A stretch of 64,000 nt of DNA from Callaeas wilsoni (taxonomy: Eukaryota > Chordata > Aves > Passeriformes > Callaeidae): assembly GCA_013398955.1 (NCBI GenBank), contig VWPU01012746.1, positions 54,556 through 118,555 on the forward strand, given 5' to 3'. A model generated the notes under the pieces. It did no database searches. It saw only the letters and a list, made by a program, of their open reading frames with translations, and was not told the DNA's origin. A program made the translations under genes and the position numbers. Positions 21,991-34,385 of the stretch are shown here, one piece after another. Position 1 is the first letter of the stretch. Every line of letters starts with the position of its first letter.

Positions 21991-23071
21991 TTAAGGTTGG
22001 CTGCCTTAGAAAGCGAGGTTTTCTTACTTGATTATAACTCAAAAATTCCTAACACAGGAAATATTTTCATTTTCCATGAGATTCCTCTTCTGGACTTTCA
22101 TCTTTTCGCTTCCAACATTTTCTTCTTGGTTCCCTTTAAACGGATGCCCATTTAAACTCAGGCATCTTTTCAGTCAGAAATGCCATTTTCAGTCAGTTTT
22201 ACCAATTCCTGAAACTTCACAAAAGTGATTTTTCATCCCAGAATATTTGTTGGTTTTGAATTTGGGTCATTTTTTGGAATTTGGGAGTTTCCGATAGAAA
22301 ATACGTTCAGAAGAGAGGAAGAAAAACAGGGAAAGGATAGATTTTTTTTTTCTTTTTAAAGTTGGGAATATTTGTGTGAGGTTTTTACCTTTCTAAGCAA
22401 GAAAAGTGGTCCAGAATTCCAAGAAAACCAGGAACACTGATCCAGCAGAGCCTTTTTTCCCTGCCTTGCTGTAAATCCCTTCCACCCCTCCACCACTCTC
22501 CAATTTGTCAAGTCCCAAGTGAGAGTGAGAGTGATCCAGAGCCCCATTCCAGAGTCCTGCTCCCGAAAGCATCCAAGCCCAAGAATTAAGGATTGATCTG
22601 CAGAAGTCTGAGTTGAGGATCAGGAAATTTAGGAAAAGATCCAAATGTTGCGTTTGTGGTTTGGAGACAGAGGAAAATCACTGGATTCGTGTGCCAATGT
22701 TCCCTTTGTCCAGCCAAGGAATACAGAACTGTCAGGGAGCTTCAGCTGCCGCGGGAGGTTTGGCACCTTCACGGGAAAAAGGAGGGGATGCAAATCAAAG
22801 GGACTGGCACAGCCCATGGAAATGTGGCAGGAATGGCTGCAGCTCCTGGGCATTTACCAGCACAGGGAGTTCTGAGCGGAGCCGGGCTTCTCACTGCATC
22901 CAGCAGGAAAAGGCACCCGAGGGCTGGGAAGTGCAGGGAAATACACCTGGGCTGGACAAACAATGTCCTGGGGCACATCCCAAGGGATAAACTGAATCGA
23001 GCCCTCGAGCAGGGAAGTGATGGACAGTGCAGGAGACACCAGGAAAGGCCCTTCAAGCAATCATGGGCATC
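21991..23071. other. Unique sequence, no gene seen
   Basis: AT-rich to about 22380, then GC-moderate. No transposon or gene recognised. Confidence 0.4.
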
Positions 23072-23345
23072 TCACAGAACCATGGAATTCTTTGGGTTGG
23101 ACGGGACATTAAAGCCCATCCCATTCCACTCCCTGCCAACAACTTCCACTATCCCAGGCTGCTCCAAGCCCTGTCCAACCTGGCCTTGGACACTTCCAGG
23201 GATCCAGGGGCAGCCACAGCTTCTCTGGGCACCCTGTGCCAGGGCCTGCCCACCCTCACAGGGAAGGATTTCTCCCAGTATCCCATGTAAATCTTTCCTC
23301 TTTTAGTGCAAAACTGCCCCCTTCTTGTCTCACCTGCCTTCAAAT
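23072..23345 (-). mobile_element. CR1 LINE, ~270 bp 3' segment
   Basis: It begins 'ctcacagaaccatggaattc', then 'ggacgggacattaaagccca', 'ggccttggacacttccagg' and 'gggcctgcccaccctcaca'. A short deletion has removed part of the 'catgggcagggacacc' region. Confidence 0.93.
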
Positions 23346-24204
23346 CCAGGATGTTTCTATTTTCCCTTGGGTTTTATGAGTGGAAAATGTTGAGCAAACA
23401 TCCAGGAATCTCCATGGACAGGAGGGAATAACAGGAGCTCTCTGCCGTGTGCGGAGGAGCATGGAAGCCACACCCAGGGGTGGCCTGGCTTTGGGGGATG
23501 GAGAAATGAGCGGGTTTAGGGCTGGAGGGCCCTCTGAACATCCCTGCCCAGCACAGGGGACTCCTTGATCCGACTCCTGTCCTGAACAGGGATGTGGCAC
23601 ACAGAGAAGGAGCCCGGAGGGAGGCTGGAGGAAGAGGCCCAGCCATGCTGGAGCTGCTGGATGGCTCCGTGTGGCGGATCCGAGCAGCCTCGGAGCCCTG
23701 GGTTACACAGGGATTATCCTAATCCTTTCATTAGCTTAAATCCTGCCTTTCTCCAGCACAGGCAAGACTGTTCCAAGGAGAAAGGAGTCAGCAGAGCAGG
23801 AGCACACTCCTCTGTCTGCCAAGGAGGAGCTGGGAATAATCCCCTCTGTTAAACTGGGATGAATGGGATGTGATTGACACCCCTGGTCCCGCTGTTCCTC
23901 GCTCCAGCGTGGATGGAGATGCTCTCACAGCAGCTCAGGAAAGGAGCAGGAAAAACCCCAGAAGAGGTCTCTTAATTAGGAAAATTTCATTTCTGCAGAT
24001 TAACATATTTATTAGAGTCATTAATCATCCCTTCCTGTGTCCTACCGGAGCACAGCTCGGCAGGAGCAGGGTGGGATGGGAGAACTCCAACAAGGAGCCA
24101 GTGGCTTCCAGGGGGTGTCCCAGCACAGAGCATCCTTCTCCTCCAGGGTCACTGGGAAAGAGCCAGGAACAGCCTTACAAAGGTGTCACCACTGCCACAG
24201 AAGG
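23346..24204. other. Unique sequence, no gene seen
   Basis: GC-moderate. At 23970-24030 a short 'cttaattaggaaaatttc...attagagtcattaatc' patch has homeodomain-like cores but is too small to call. Confidence 0.4.
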
Positions 24205-24440
24205 ATAAAATGAGCTGGAGAGAGACTTGGGACAAGGGCTGGAGGGACAGGACACAGGGAATGGCTTCCCACTGCCAGAGGGCAGGGATAGATGGGATAT
24301 TGGGAAGGAATTGTTCCCTGGAAGGGTGGGGAGGCCCTGGCACAGGGTGCCCAGAGAAGCTGTGGCTGCCTCTGGATCCCTGGAAGTGTCCAAGACCAGG
24401 TTGGACAGGGCTTGGAGCAGCCTGGGATGGTGAGAAGTCA
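24205..24440 (+). mobile_element. CR1 fragment lacking its 3' terminus
   Basis: The order is 'gctggagagagacttggga', 'ggaatggcttcccactgcc', 'gaaggaattgttccctgg' and 'cttggagcagcctgggatgg'. It stops before the 'aaggtcccttcc...' terminus, so the 3' end was lost after insertion by deletion or rearrangement. Confidence 0.9.
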
Positions 24441-25872
24441 TCCCATTCAGTGATGTGAGGGATGGGAATTGCTCCAGCCCTGATTTCTGGGTCATTTCCA
24501 CCTCCTATCAACACCAAATCCCCACCCAAAAGGGCAAAACAGGTTTTCCAAGCATCTTTTTCAGGATATGTCCTCGACACCGCCTCCCTGGAGCCCTCAG
24601 CCCACCCGGGCTCAGCAGGTCCCACTCAGGAGCTCCTGCCATGAGGGCACTAGTTTAGAACTTCAAACGTGGCATATAAATGGAAAATACAAATGAACTT
24701 TCAGGGATCACTTTGTACCCCTGAGGCTTCTCCTGGACCAGCTGGGGATTCCTTCTCGTCTGCTGTGACCCTTTGTGGAGGTCAGGGAGGTGCTGGTGTG
24801 CCCTGGTGGGAGGGGACAGGGAGCCTGGCTGGCCACACTTGTCACCACCGCGCAGCGTGGTCTGTGCTCTGTACCCCTCGTTCAGTGACTCTCTTCCCTC
24901 TTTTCCCTCTGCCAGCACTACCGGAGCCCACCCAGACTCTGAAGCCCTCAGTGACCTCAGCACTCCAACACAAACAACTTATTTATTGTCCTGTCGTATT
25001 TTTTCTGCTAAACTGCATCTGCCCTGCTCCTGGAGGAGAAGCAGAAGGAATTTGCTTTCCTGTCCCCCGTGTTGCAGGGCGCAGCCATCAGGAGGAAAGG
25101 CAACTTGTTGATCCCTCGCTTTCTGAGCCTGCCCTGATTTCTGAGCCCGAGAAAGGGCGAGGAGCTGCTGTGTGCTCCAGCCCCAGCCTCCAAGGACAGT
25201 GTGCTCCCAGGAAAGGGAACACCAGGACAGGCAGGGGAGGGAGCGGTTTTGGGGAGGTCTGGGCAGAGCAGGAGGACTTGGCAGCCCTTACAGACACTCA
25301 GGAATAAGGATTTTTTAGAGTGATGTTTCCTCTGAGCTCCAAAGGAGCGGATTCTGACTGGATTTTCAGTGATGAGCAGCACAGAGCTCATTCATCACAC
25401 TCAGAGGGTTCCCCTGATTAGAGATCCCCTTTTGGAGCTTCAGGCCCATCCAGCCCCTGACAGAATCCGAGCACGGCGCTCCCTCTGCTCTGCTCCAAAC
25501 AGGAGATTTTTCTTCGTCTGCTTCTGACAAGTCCTGCGTTGCTGGGAGCTGATGTGCTTGTTGGGAGCTGCTGGCCAGCAGCCAGACCCGGCAGCAGAAG
25601 CGGCTCAGTGTCACTGGTGCAGGAGATAAGAGTTTCCAAGAGATCCAAGGCCTGTCCTCGGTGGCACGTGGCACTGGCTCCCCCCAGTGCATCCCAGTGC
25701 CTCCCAGTTCAGCAGAGCCGAGCTGGGTTCAGCCTGAGGATTTGCTGGCAATGACTCCAGCGTGCAGGCGGGTATCACACACCCACCCCTCATCTGCTCC
25801 ATGGCCTCGTGCCAACGGCAGCAATGCTCCAGCAGCTCTGCCCATCCCAGCTCCAGCAGCTGCCCTTCCTCT
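24441..25872. other. Unique GC-moderate sequence, no gene seen
   Basis: About 1.4 kb with frames up to ~210 codons in several phases. None resembles a known domain, and none stands out from chance in GC-rich DNA. Confidence 0.4.
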
Positions 25873-25930
25873 GAGCAGGTGTTTGTGGTTATTTTGCCCC
25901 CGAGCAGATGTTTTTGGTTATTTTGCCTTT
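25873..25930. repeat. 29-bp tandem duplication
   Basis: 'gagcaggtgtttgtggttat' at 25873 and 'gagcagatgtttttggttat' at 25902 are two adjacent copies, each ending 'tttgcc'. Confidence 0.85.
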
Positions 25931-27720
25931 GGCCCCAGAGCCATGACCTGATATCAGTCTGCATCCCACAACCATTCCAGCTAATCAGTCACTAATTACA
26001 TGATTGAATGCCTCGGTGGCTTTTAGGAATATCACACCGTGCCCTGGCAGGAGTCAGGGGTGTGCCAAAGATCCTGAACAAACCACCTGGGAAGGGAAAT
26101 GTTTATCCAAAGGCCAGGCTGGCCCCGGATTCACTGTGGTTCTGGTCCCATCAGTGTGTGCAGCTGCCACTGTGGATGTCCTTGCTCCTGGAAGGAGAAG
26201 GAGCAGGAACTGGTGTGGTGCAGTTTCAAAGCCCAAACCAGTCCCTGCCGATGCATTTCTGATCCCCCTTCCTAATGGAGAAGGTTTAGGAAGAAGTCCA
26301 TGATTTTCCCTGAGTCCCAAGTGACTCATGATTTATTTTGTCCCCCCAGAAAAGTCCTGTCCTTGGCGAGCGAGGCAGAGGTGACACTCTGTGAGGAAAA
26401 AGCCGCTTTTTTCTGCTCAGACCAAAGCCCTGCTTGGCCTTGGGCAGCACCACAGCGGAGATGTTTGTCCCAGAGCTCCCGGGAGCAGGAGCTGATCCCA
26501 CGGAGCAGGACAGGGCTCAGCACTGGCAGCAATTTGGGGCTCCTGAAACCTTGCAGGGAGATGTCACCTCAAAGTGACAGCAAGAATTGACCCCAGCCAA
26601 GAGCTGCCGTGAACACCCTACTGCTCCGTAGCAGGAGGATCCGTGGGCAGAACTGCAGGAGCCAGGGAATTTATTTTGGGAATTTGTTTTCTGTGTCTGA
26701 CATCTTAAAACTTTTTCTCTCGGGATTTGCTGGAGGTTATTGTCAGAAGTACCAAGTTAGGTGGACCTCTTGTGGTTATTTACCTTTTGGAAGCATGGAA
26801 ATATGGAACAAAACGTCCAGGATATATTTCGACCTCCCATCCATTAAATATTAACCTCATTTGCTCGCTAAGTGGGGAAGACAGGACACCAGGTCCGTGG
26901 AGAGAATCTCTTCCTGTCTCCTCCATAACTCAGCTAATGATGATTTTGGAAGACCAACTGTTCCAGGGAGCCGAATCCCAGCACAGGGCACAGGGCTGGC
27001 ACAGGGAATGGCAGGAGATAATCAGGATGTGCTGGAGCAGATGCAGCAGCAGAGGAAGATAAATGGGTGAGAGTTAGAAGGGAAGCAGCAAAAATGAATA
27101 GGGGCCGTGAGACCCGAGAGATTAAACAAGATAAAAAGCAATAAATATGTACATTCCCAGTAAACAAGGATTAATGGGAATGGGGGATGTTGCCAGGAGA
27201 GGTCTGCTGGAGCCAGGAGAGGGTGACAGGACTAACGGGACACTGAGGAGACAGAAAATGCTGGCAAGCCTTGAACCATCGCAGTGAGGGGGAAAAGAGG
27301 AGCCCGGGATGGCGCTGGTCAGGAGAGAGGACAGGGAGACAGCAGCAGTGTGGTGACAACGGTGACCAAACTGGTGTCACCTCACGTGGCAGAGGCGGGG
27401 GGTGAGGGACACAGCCAGGCCTGCAGCAGCTCCTGGTGCTAATTTGGGAACCAGGACGTTTCCTCTCCCAGGGATAAAACCTCCCATGAGCAGCCCCAGC
27501 TGTTCAGATTTATTGCCCGAGAAATCAGAGCTCGAGCCATCTCCTTCTTCCTTTACAGCAGGACCTCCAAGGATTCTTCTCCAGGAGGTTTCAGCCTTGC
27601 TCCTCCTGCCCAGAGGATCCAAACACCTTCACCCCCCGGTCTGGGCACTCCCTGCCCTCTGGTGCCACGGCAGAGGCCCAGCGGGGAGGAGGAGGAGGGT
27701 GAGGGAGGATCATTGGCCCA
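25931..27720. other. Unique sequence, no gene seen
   Basis: About 1.8 kb. The segment 26640-26870 is AT-leaning and repeat-free; the rest is GC-moderate. No exon or known transposon was recognised. Confidence 0.4.
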
Positions 27721-27765
27721 CCTTGGAGAGGATTTTTCCCAGCTTGGAGAGGATTTTGGAGAAGA
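27721..27765. repeat. 21-bp tandem duplication
   Basis: 'cttggagaggatttt' occurs twice, 21 bases apart. Confidence 0.75.
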
Positions 27766-27854
27766 AGAGCTGGGAATGTGGCAGGAAAGTTCTGGCCAAG
27801 GACAGGAGAGTGTGCTAAACTCTCCACCAGGTGCTGAGAGAAGGGAGCCATTCA

Positions 27855-28000
27855 TTAAATGGAATTTCCCTTTTCCCGCCAGGCTGCAGATTCCGCAGTG
27901 ATAAAATTAATTAACAACTGCAATTAAACCCAAACCTCCCATTTTGTCAGGACGAGCTGGGGTTTATAACGGCGCCAGCATCCAGGGGAAAGCAAGGGTA
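27855..28000. promoter_or_regulatory. Candidate conserved noncoding element
   Basis: Repeat-free, with 'ccattcattaaatgg' (imperfect palindrome), 'aaaattaattaacaactgc' and 'caattaaaccc', then a CpG-bearing 'ataacggcgcc'. Composition-based inference only. Confidence 0.28.
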
Positions 28001-28228
28001 GGAAGTGCTCACAGGTTGGGATCCTTGGAGCCCTAAATCACTTTGTTCTTGTGGAAAAATTTGTTAGGAGGTTTGGATTTAGGAAGGCAGGATCCAAATT
28101 CCCCAAGTATCCTGGAAAATGATGAGCAGGAGAGCTCCAGCTCTGAAGATGGGCTCCAGCTCTCAGGAATCCTGGATTCATGGCAGAGACCAGAGGGTGA
28201 GAAATGTCCTGAGTGAAGAAGGTGTGAA

Positions 28229-28382
28229 TGCCCGGAGAAGCTGTGGCTGCCCCTGGATCCCTGGGAGTGTCCAAGGCCTGGTTGGACACTGGGGCTTGGA
28301 GCAGCCTGGGACAGTGGAAGGTGTCCCTGCCCATGGCAGGGGTGGCACTGGGTGGGCTATAATGTCCCTTGCCCAAAGTCCC
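28229..28382 (+). mobile_element. CR1 3' fragment
   Basis: 'cggagaagctgtggctgccc', 'gtgtccaaggcctggttgg', 'ggaaggtgtccctgcccat', 'ggctataatgtcccttg'. The terminal octamers are lost. Confidence 0.92.
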
Positions 28383-28744
28383 TCTCAAACAGAAGTGCTG
28401 GCACTGCTGATGCCCAAATTTTCTGGAGTGTGAGTCCTAACCCCAACTTCTGGGAGCAGCAATCCCATCTCGTCCGTGCTCTTAATTAAATCAATTATAA
28501 GAAGTCATTGAATTAAGAGCCATTTATACAGAGCCTGATTATTTCAGGTCTTTGCAGAGTCCTTAAGAGAGCAAAGCTTTCAAGCAGGACCTGACCACAC
28601 CCAATCTACCCAGGGAATACAAACCTGGCCAGAGCAAGGAGAGGGGAAAGCTCAGGGAAAAGCTCCACATGAAGATATCAACGCTGTGCAGGGGAGGCGT
28701 CTGTGAGGTTGTGCAGCCTCTGACTATGGAGACTCCAAGGTCAG
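28383..28744. other. Unique sequence with AT-rich ATTA cluster at 28470-28560
   Basis: 'ctcttaattaaatcaattat' and 'cattgaattaagagcc' give a small homeodomain-like cluster. The remainder is GC-moderate and unrecognised. Confidence 0.35.
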
Positions 28745-28845
28745 ATGGAATAAAAGCCCTGAGCAACCTTGTCTGACCTCAAATTCCTCCTGCTCCGAGC
28801 AGGAGATTGGTCCGGAGCCCTCCTGAGGAGCCGCCAAGCTGAACC
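28745..28845 (+). mobile_element. Possible diverged CR1 3' end
   Basis: 'gagcaaccttgtctgacctc', 'cctgctccgagcaggagatt', 'ggtccggagccctcctgag' and 'gccgccaagctgaac' follow the order of a CR1 end of the type 'gagcaggggattggactagatgatctcc...ttccaacc'. It is heavily diverged, so the call is tentative. Confidence 0.42.
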
Positions 28846-28854
28846 CTGTGTGAC

Positions 28855-30861
28855 CACATCAGTCATTAAGGGGACATTGGCTCTCTTGGCGCTGCACAAT
28901 TAGTAATTATCCATTGGATAATTCCTGTTAGGCTACCAGCAGACCTCTCCAGCCTTCCCCTCTCCCCCTTTTTTTAGGGATTTAGCAATGCAGGAGGCAT
29001 GGGGGCAGCAAACCCTGCAGCCACGAGCAGCAGCATCCTAATTACAGCTCCCTGCAAGTGTGAAAAATCATTTCAGAAGGAATAAAATATTTGGGTTCTT
29101 GGGTCGGTTTTTTTAGCAGAAGCACTTCAGGGTTTTCTAGGCTTGGATCTTAAATAAACGTGGCAGAATTCCCTGGGAACAGTGAGGGCTCTGCCACTAC
29201 AGCAATAAAGGAAAGATTAGCACTTGGAGGGGAACATTTCAATTTGCCTACAGGTGGCATTTAAACCTTCTTGGCTGGGCCTTTTCCATCCTCATTCCCT
29301 GGAATGGGCTGCCTGCCTGCCTAGCTGGGATAATGAAGTGGCAGCAGCGCAGGAATAATAAAAAAAAAATTGAATTAATCCCTTTTAATTCCATTTTGAG
29401 GGAAATAAGCAAAAGGCTGCGTTCTTCTAGACACAGAGCGTGGCATGGAGCCTGGAGCTCTTCTCCTTCAAGGGTCTGTTGGAATGCCAGGGAAGGAAAA
29501 GCCTTTCTGGTAAAAACTTTGCATTTCCCTCCCCAGAGACACCCCTGCTACACCACAGCCAGAGGAGGAACCAATTCCCATTGTTTAGTTCCGAGGGCTG
29601 AGCGTTACAGCAGAGATTGGGGTTTAATAACAGGGATTTAACAGAAATCCGACACAATTGCCTTGCACACATTGGGGATCAAACGGAAACAGAACTCTGG
29701 AGAAAGGAAAAACCCTTTAGACAGCCTGGCTCCAGAAAGTGGGGAGAGATTAATATTGGCTGGATCCTGTGGGATCATCCTTGCTTGTGGATTTTATTTT
29801 TATTTGGAACATGTGAAAAAAAAGAAGTGATTCCATGGCATAAATTCTCAATCAGATTGAATTGTCACATATTAAAGAACGATCTTGTAATGCCATTTTT
29901 GTCTTATTAAATGGACCTGGAGAAGAGATTTTTCTTCCCCCAGTTTCAGACGCTTGTTAGCACCATAAAATGGCAAATGAAGCACTAATGAGAGGGAAAG
30001 TCCTGCAGGAACCGTCACCTTCTCCGGGGAATGTTGGGATGAGCCTTTGGCTGACACAGAGATGTCCTCGTGGTGTCCCCTCAGTGTCACGGGGTTTCTC
30101 TCTGAGCCCCGCTGCTGTGTCCTCCTTGCTTTTGGGCACCACCTAATGGCTCCTCACCGCCTCACAGAGCAGGGAAGAACGGGAAAAGGCATTCCCAACG
30201 TTGTGTGGCAGCGTGAAAAGCAGAGAATTGCCTTAAATGCTGCTCGACTCCCGCGGCAGAGCGAGGTCTGTGTGTCTGAGCCCTATCCCACTGAACGCAC
30301 ATCCAGTAAGGCCATAAATACAATCTTAACTGGGGTTTAACTGCGCATGGAATCGTGAGTTATAGGGGAGATCTCCTTATGGATCATCCAGGTTTACTAG
30401 GGAAAGTGCTCATGGAGCTGTGCACGTGAAAGGGGCTGCACAAACGTGGAAAGGGAATTGTTTGGATTTTTAGGATTGATTGCAAGGCTTTACCTTAGGG
30501 AAAGATCATATTCCTACGGGAATGAGAGCAAGGAGAGAGCAGGCCACGATGGAGCTCCTCTGACAAGACAAGTGGTCTCCTCCCAGCTTTCTTCTTCCCA
30601 AACCAGAGGAGCACCGGGGTGATCATCCCAAACCTCGCCCCTGAGCCAGCCCTCAGTGGGTGCAGGGATTCAGGAATGCAGGGATGAGCGTGGAATGCCC
30701 ATCCCAGAGCCCCACAGCACCGGGGGTGAGGAAGCACAAAGCATTTGGGTCACGGATTGCGTCGTGTTGAGATGTTTGTAACCCTTTTTTTTGCCATTTT
30801 GGTTTCACACCCCCAGGTGTTGTTCCTCTTCACCAGCAGGAAAAGGGGACTCTTCTTGCTT
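28855..30861. other. Unique sequence, no gene seen
   Basis: About 2 kb. 28855-28960 has 'acaattagtaattatccatt', an ATTA-rich patch of possible regulatory character. Short homopolymers occur near 29360 and 29820. No gene recognised. Confidence 0.38.
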
Positions 30862-31060
30862 TCATGGAATGGTTTTGGTGGGAAGGGTCTTAAAGCTCAT
30901 CCCATCCCACCCCCTTCCATGGGCAGGGACACCTTCCGCTGTCCCAGGGTGCTCCAAGCCCCAGTGTCCAGCCTGGCCTTGGACACTTCCAGGGATCCAG
31001 GGGCAGCCACAGCTTCTCTGGGCACCCTGTGCCAGGGTCCCCCGCTCTCCCAGGGAGTGA
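30862..31060 (-). mobile_element. CR1 3' end adjoining a minisatellite
   Basis: It begins 'tcatggaatggttttggtgg', then 'ccatgggcagggacacc', 'ggccttggacacttccagg' and 'ctctgggcaccctgtgcc'. Its truncated 5' side is directly followed by the 28-bp array. Confidence 0.93.
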
Positions 31061-31895
31061 CCACCCCAGCATGTTCACAGAGTGACCACCACAGAATGGG
31101 CACCATAGAGTGACCATCACAGCATGACAAGCACAGGGTGTCCACCACAGCCTGCCCCCCAGAGTGACCACCACAGCATGTCCCCTTCAGAGCGACCACC
31201 ACAGCGTGTCCACTGCAGAGTGACCACCACAGCATGTCCGCTACAGAGCGACCACCACAGCATGTCCCCTTCAGAGCGACCACCACAGCGTGTCCGCTAC
31301 AGAGCGACCACCACAGCGTGTCCGCTACAGAGCGACCACCACAGCGTGTCCGCTACAGAGCGACCACCACAGCGTGTCCGCTACAGAGCGACCACCACAG
31401 CGTGTCCGCTACAGAGCGACCACCACAGCGTGTCCGCTACAGAGCGACCACCACAGCGTGTCCGCTACAGAGCGACCACCACAGCGTGTCCGCTACAGAG
31501 CGACCACCACAGCGTGTCCGCTACAGAGCGACCACCACAGCACGTCCACCACTGAGTGACCACCACAGTGTGTCCACTTACAGAGTGACCACCACAGCCT
31601 GCCACCACAGAGTGACCACCACAGTGNACCACAGCCTGCCCACCGAGTGACCACCACAGCACGTCCACCACTGAGTGACCACCACAGTGGGTCCACTTAC
31701 AAAGTGACCACCACAGCCTGCCACCACAGAGTGACCACCACAGTGTGTCCACTGCAGAGCAACCACCACAGCCTGCCCACCACAACGTGTTCTACCACAG
31801 AATGCCCAGTGTACCCACTAATGTGTCCACCACAGTGCCCAGCCCGCCCTGCCCACCACAGAGTGACCACCACAGTGCCCAGCCCACCACAGCTG
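31061..31895. repeat. 28-bp minisatellite, ~30 copies
   Basis: The unit is of the 'gaccaccacagcgtgtccg...' type. The core has the 12-mer 'cgtgtccgctac' at exact 28-bp spacing nine times, from 31289 to 31513. The flanks (31061-31280 and 31540-31895) hold diverged units with 'catgtcc', 'gtgtccact' or shorter spacing. There are no unique spacers, so it is not CRISPR-like. Open frames through it are artefacts with a 28-residue period. Confidence 0.96.
31627..31627. other. Single ambiguous base (N)
   Basis: The only N in the window lies in the diverged right flank of the 28-bp minisatellite. The assembler probably could not resolve the array here, so copy number may be wrong. Confidence 0.99.
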
Positions 31896-32992
31896 CCCAG
31901 AGCGCTCCCGTGCCAGTGCCAGCTCCGGCAGAACCTCCCGAGCCCTGCCAGAGCCGTCCTGTGATGGCAACGGGAGGAGGAGGATTCCTGCAAGGATTTG
32001 TCAGTGACACTGGGAAATCATTTGGGGTTTGCTAATTGGATAACAAGGCAATTACAGCCTTGCATGTGTAATTGGCTGCTCCGAGTGTGCTCAGACCATG
32101 GGATGAGGATGTCTCGTGTGAGGGGAGGTTTGGATCAGCCCCTGAAGGATCTGTTCGACATCAGAGTTCTGCTCAGACTCGGGGAGAGCCTCCCAGCCCT
32201 GCCCCAAGGCCTGGAGAGCCCCGGCCCAGCCCCTTCCCTGCTCCGCACTTTGTCCCGTGGGGCTGCCCAGGGATCCCAATGTTCCTGGGAGCACCAGGAA
32301 GCTCCTGAGGGATCCACACACCCCTGACCCCATCCCAAACACAGCCCAAACCCCCCCACCCACCACCTGCCACACCGGATGGGGCTCACATCGCTCCACA
32401 CCCGCTCCTGGGGCACCTCCTGCCCTCCTTCTCCTGGGCAGGTGAGAAATGTCCTCTCTTCCTTTGCTGCTTCACACCCTGAAGGGCCAAACTCCCCTTT
32501 CCAGAGCAAAACACCCTAAATGCACCCTTCCCTCACTGCCCTCCAGCTGAAGTCTTGCCAAGGTGATATTTGAGGGGTTTTCTCCCTTTTTGCAGCAGTC
32601 AGAGTATTTCAGATCCCTCCTTTCTGCCATGCCATGGTTCCCACCAGAGGAGTAGCAGGGGGACATCAGAAGCACATCTTCAGGCAGGGCTGTGGCAGCA
32701 CCTGGCTCACGGAAGCATCTTCCTTGAGGTTTCACTACGTTCCCACCTCTCCTTGTTATTTTGTTCCATGGTTTTCCTCATTAGGAAGGGCTGCCTCCCT
32801 TCCTCTGCTCCTGCAGGTTCTCCGTGCTCAGCCCACAGAACTTCCTGCTGATACCACGGAGATGTTCCTCAAACGTGGAGGTTTCTCCAGAGTTCCTTTG
32901 CTCCTGGGTTGCAGGGGAATCCCACCAATGTGTGCAGGACACCTCAGCCTTCCCTCAGTCCTGGAAAGAGACTTAGTTAAGTGTTAGTAAAG
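31896..32992. other. Unique GC-moderate sequence, no gene seen
   Basis: About 1.1 kb with no recognised transposon or coding domain. Confidence 0.4.
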
Positions 32993-33215
32993 CATGGAAT
33001 CACAGAATGGTTTGGGTGGGAAGGGACCTTAAAGCTCATCCCAGTCCACCCCCTGCCATGAGACACCTTCCACCATCCCAGGCTGCTCCAAGCCCCCTCC
33101 GACCTGGCCTTGGACACTTCCAGGGATCCAGGGGCAGCCACAGCTTCTCTGGGCACCCTGTGCTAGGGCCTCCTCACCCTCACAGCCAGGAATTCCTGCC
33201 AAACATCCAAAATTT
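32993..33215 (-). mobile_element. CR1 3' end
   Basis: 'catggaatcacagaatggtt', 'gggaagggaccttaaagctc', 'ggctgctccaagcccc', 'ggcctcctcaccctcaca'. A short deletion affects the 'gggcagggacacc' motif. Confidence 0.94.
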
Positions 33216-33418
33216 TGCCAAGTTCTGTATCTCTCTTTAAAACTTTAGCCCAGCACTTGACCCCTTTTCCTTTGGGAATAGGGGATCCAGCCTGGTAACT
33301 CCTCTTTTGGGATCTTCTCTGCAGATCTTCCTGCTTAATCCTTTGAGCTCCTGGGGGCCCAAAGTCACTTGGGAACAACGAAGTAAAGCAAGAATTAATG
33401 CCTTTAGCAACACAATAA
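33216..33418. other. Unique sequence, no gene seen
   Basis: Nothing recognised. Confidence 0.4.
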
Positions 33419-33520
33419 TCATGGAATCATGGAATATCCTGAGCTGGATCCACAGGGATCACCGAGTCCAACTCCTGGCCCTGCACAGACACCCCAAAAA
33501 TCCCACCCTGTGCCTGGAAG
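33419..33520 (-). mobile_element. CR1 3' end, 'gatcaccgagtccaac' subfamily
   Basis: 'tcatggaatcatggaatatc', 'ccacagggatcaccgagtcc', 'ctcctggccctgcacagaca', 'ccaaaaatcccaccctgtg'. This is the same subfamily as the copies ending near 49.29 and 56.03 kb. Confidence 0.88.
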
Positions 33521-34250
33521 CATCAGTCAGCCTTACACCCAGGGAGACCTCTGGGATCATTAAATCTTTATTTACTCCATTTCCTCCCTCTGTCTACTCT
33601 AAAATTTCACTCTTTTATTTTACTGAAGGAGTTTTACACCTCGAGTCTCAGATTTAGCTGTAATTCTGACAGAATTGTCTCTGACTGTGCTCATAAATCT
33701 GTTCTGTGCCAGAAAACTTTGATTTTTGCTTTGTTTTGCACTGGAATCAGGAACACTGTCACTGCTAGGTGGAAATGTCACAAAACTACATCTCTATAAT
33801 TTTTATATCCTTGTTGCAAAATGCCTTTGTGCTGTGTTTGCATTTTGAATTTGCTGCTGGAACAATAACATCCCATTTGGGTCACAATCAGGGGCCTTGT
33901 GCTAGGATAAAATTTTATGCTTAATCAGAATAATTTGGGTTGTTTTGTGGGCATTTGGAGGTTTGTGATGTCCCAAACCATTCGCTTTGTTGCTTTTAAG
34001 TGGCCAGGTGTGCTAAGTAGGGGTTTTACTGTCAGTCAGCCACCCATAATTGGCTTTGGAAGCAGAGACTTGTGGTTTTTGGAATATTTACAAGCAAGTG
34101 GTGACATTTTCGACAGATCAGGCAAAGCTGCTGACTCGAAAAAGCCTCATTTTTGTGACTATCAGCAACATGACCTCCCTGGTTTGGAAGGAAGAAGAAG
34201 GGATTGTGCTGTTTAGAGCTGACAATGAGGTTTCACAGCTTTTCTCAGAT
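33521..34250. promoter_or_regulatory. AT-rich repeat-free block, candidate conserved noncoding
   Basis: About 700 bp without a recognisable repeat. It is AT-rich (around 60%), with motifs such as 'tttatatccttgttgcaaaa' and 'cccataattggctttgg'. It stands out from the CR1-laden flanks. Enhancer status is only inferred. Confidence 0.25.
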
Positions 34251-34385
34251 TCACAGGGTTTTCCTGATGCAGCTCAAGTGATGGAAACTGCACTTGGAGG
34301 GACGGATTCCAGCCCTGCACAAGGATTCAACCTCCAACCAGGAAAAGTTCTGGCTTAGGGGTGTTTTATTAGGATTACCTGCTGA

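Noticed and set aside
31124..31650. Frames with 28-residue repeats across the 28-bp array, first taken as a possible repeat protein or CRISPR-like array
   Set aside because: Units are contiguous with no unique spacers, several phases are open at once, and the flanks show a decayed minisatellite.
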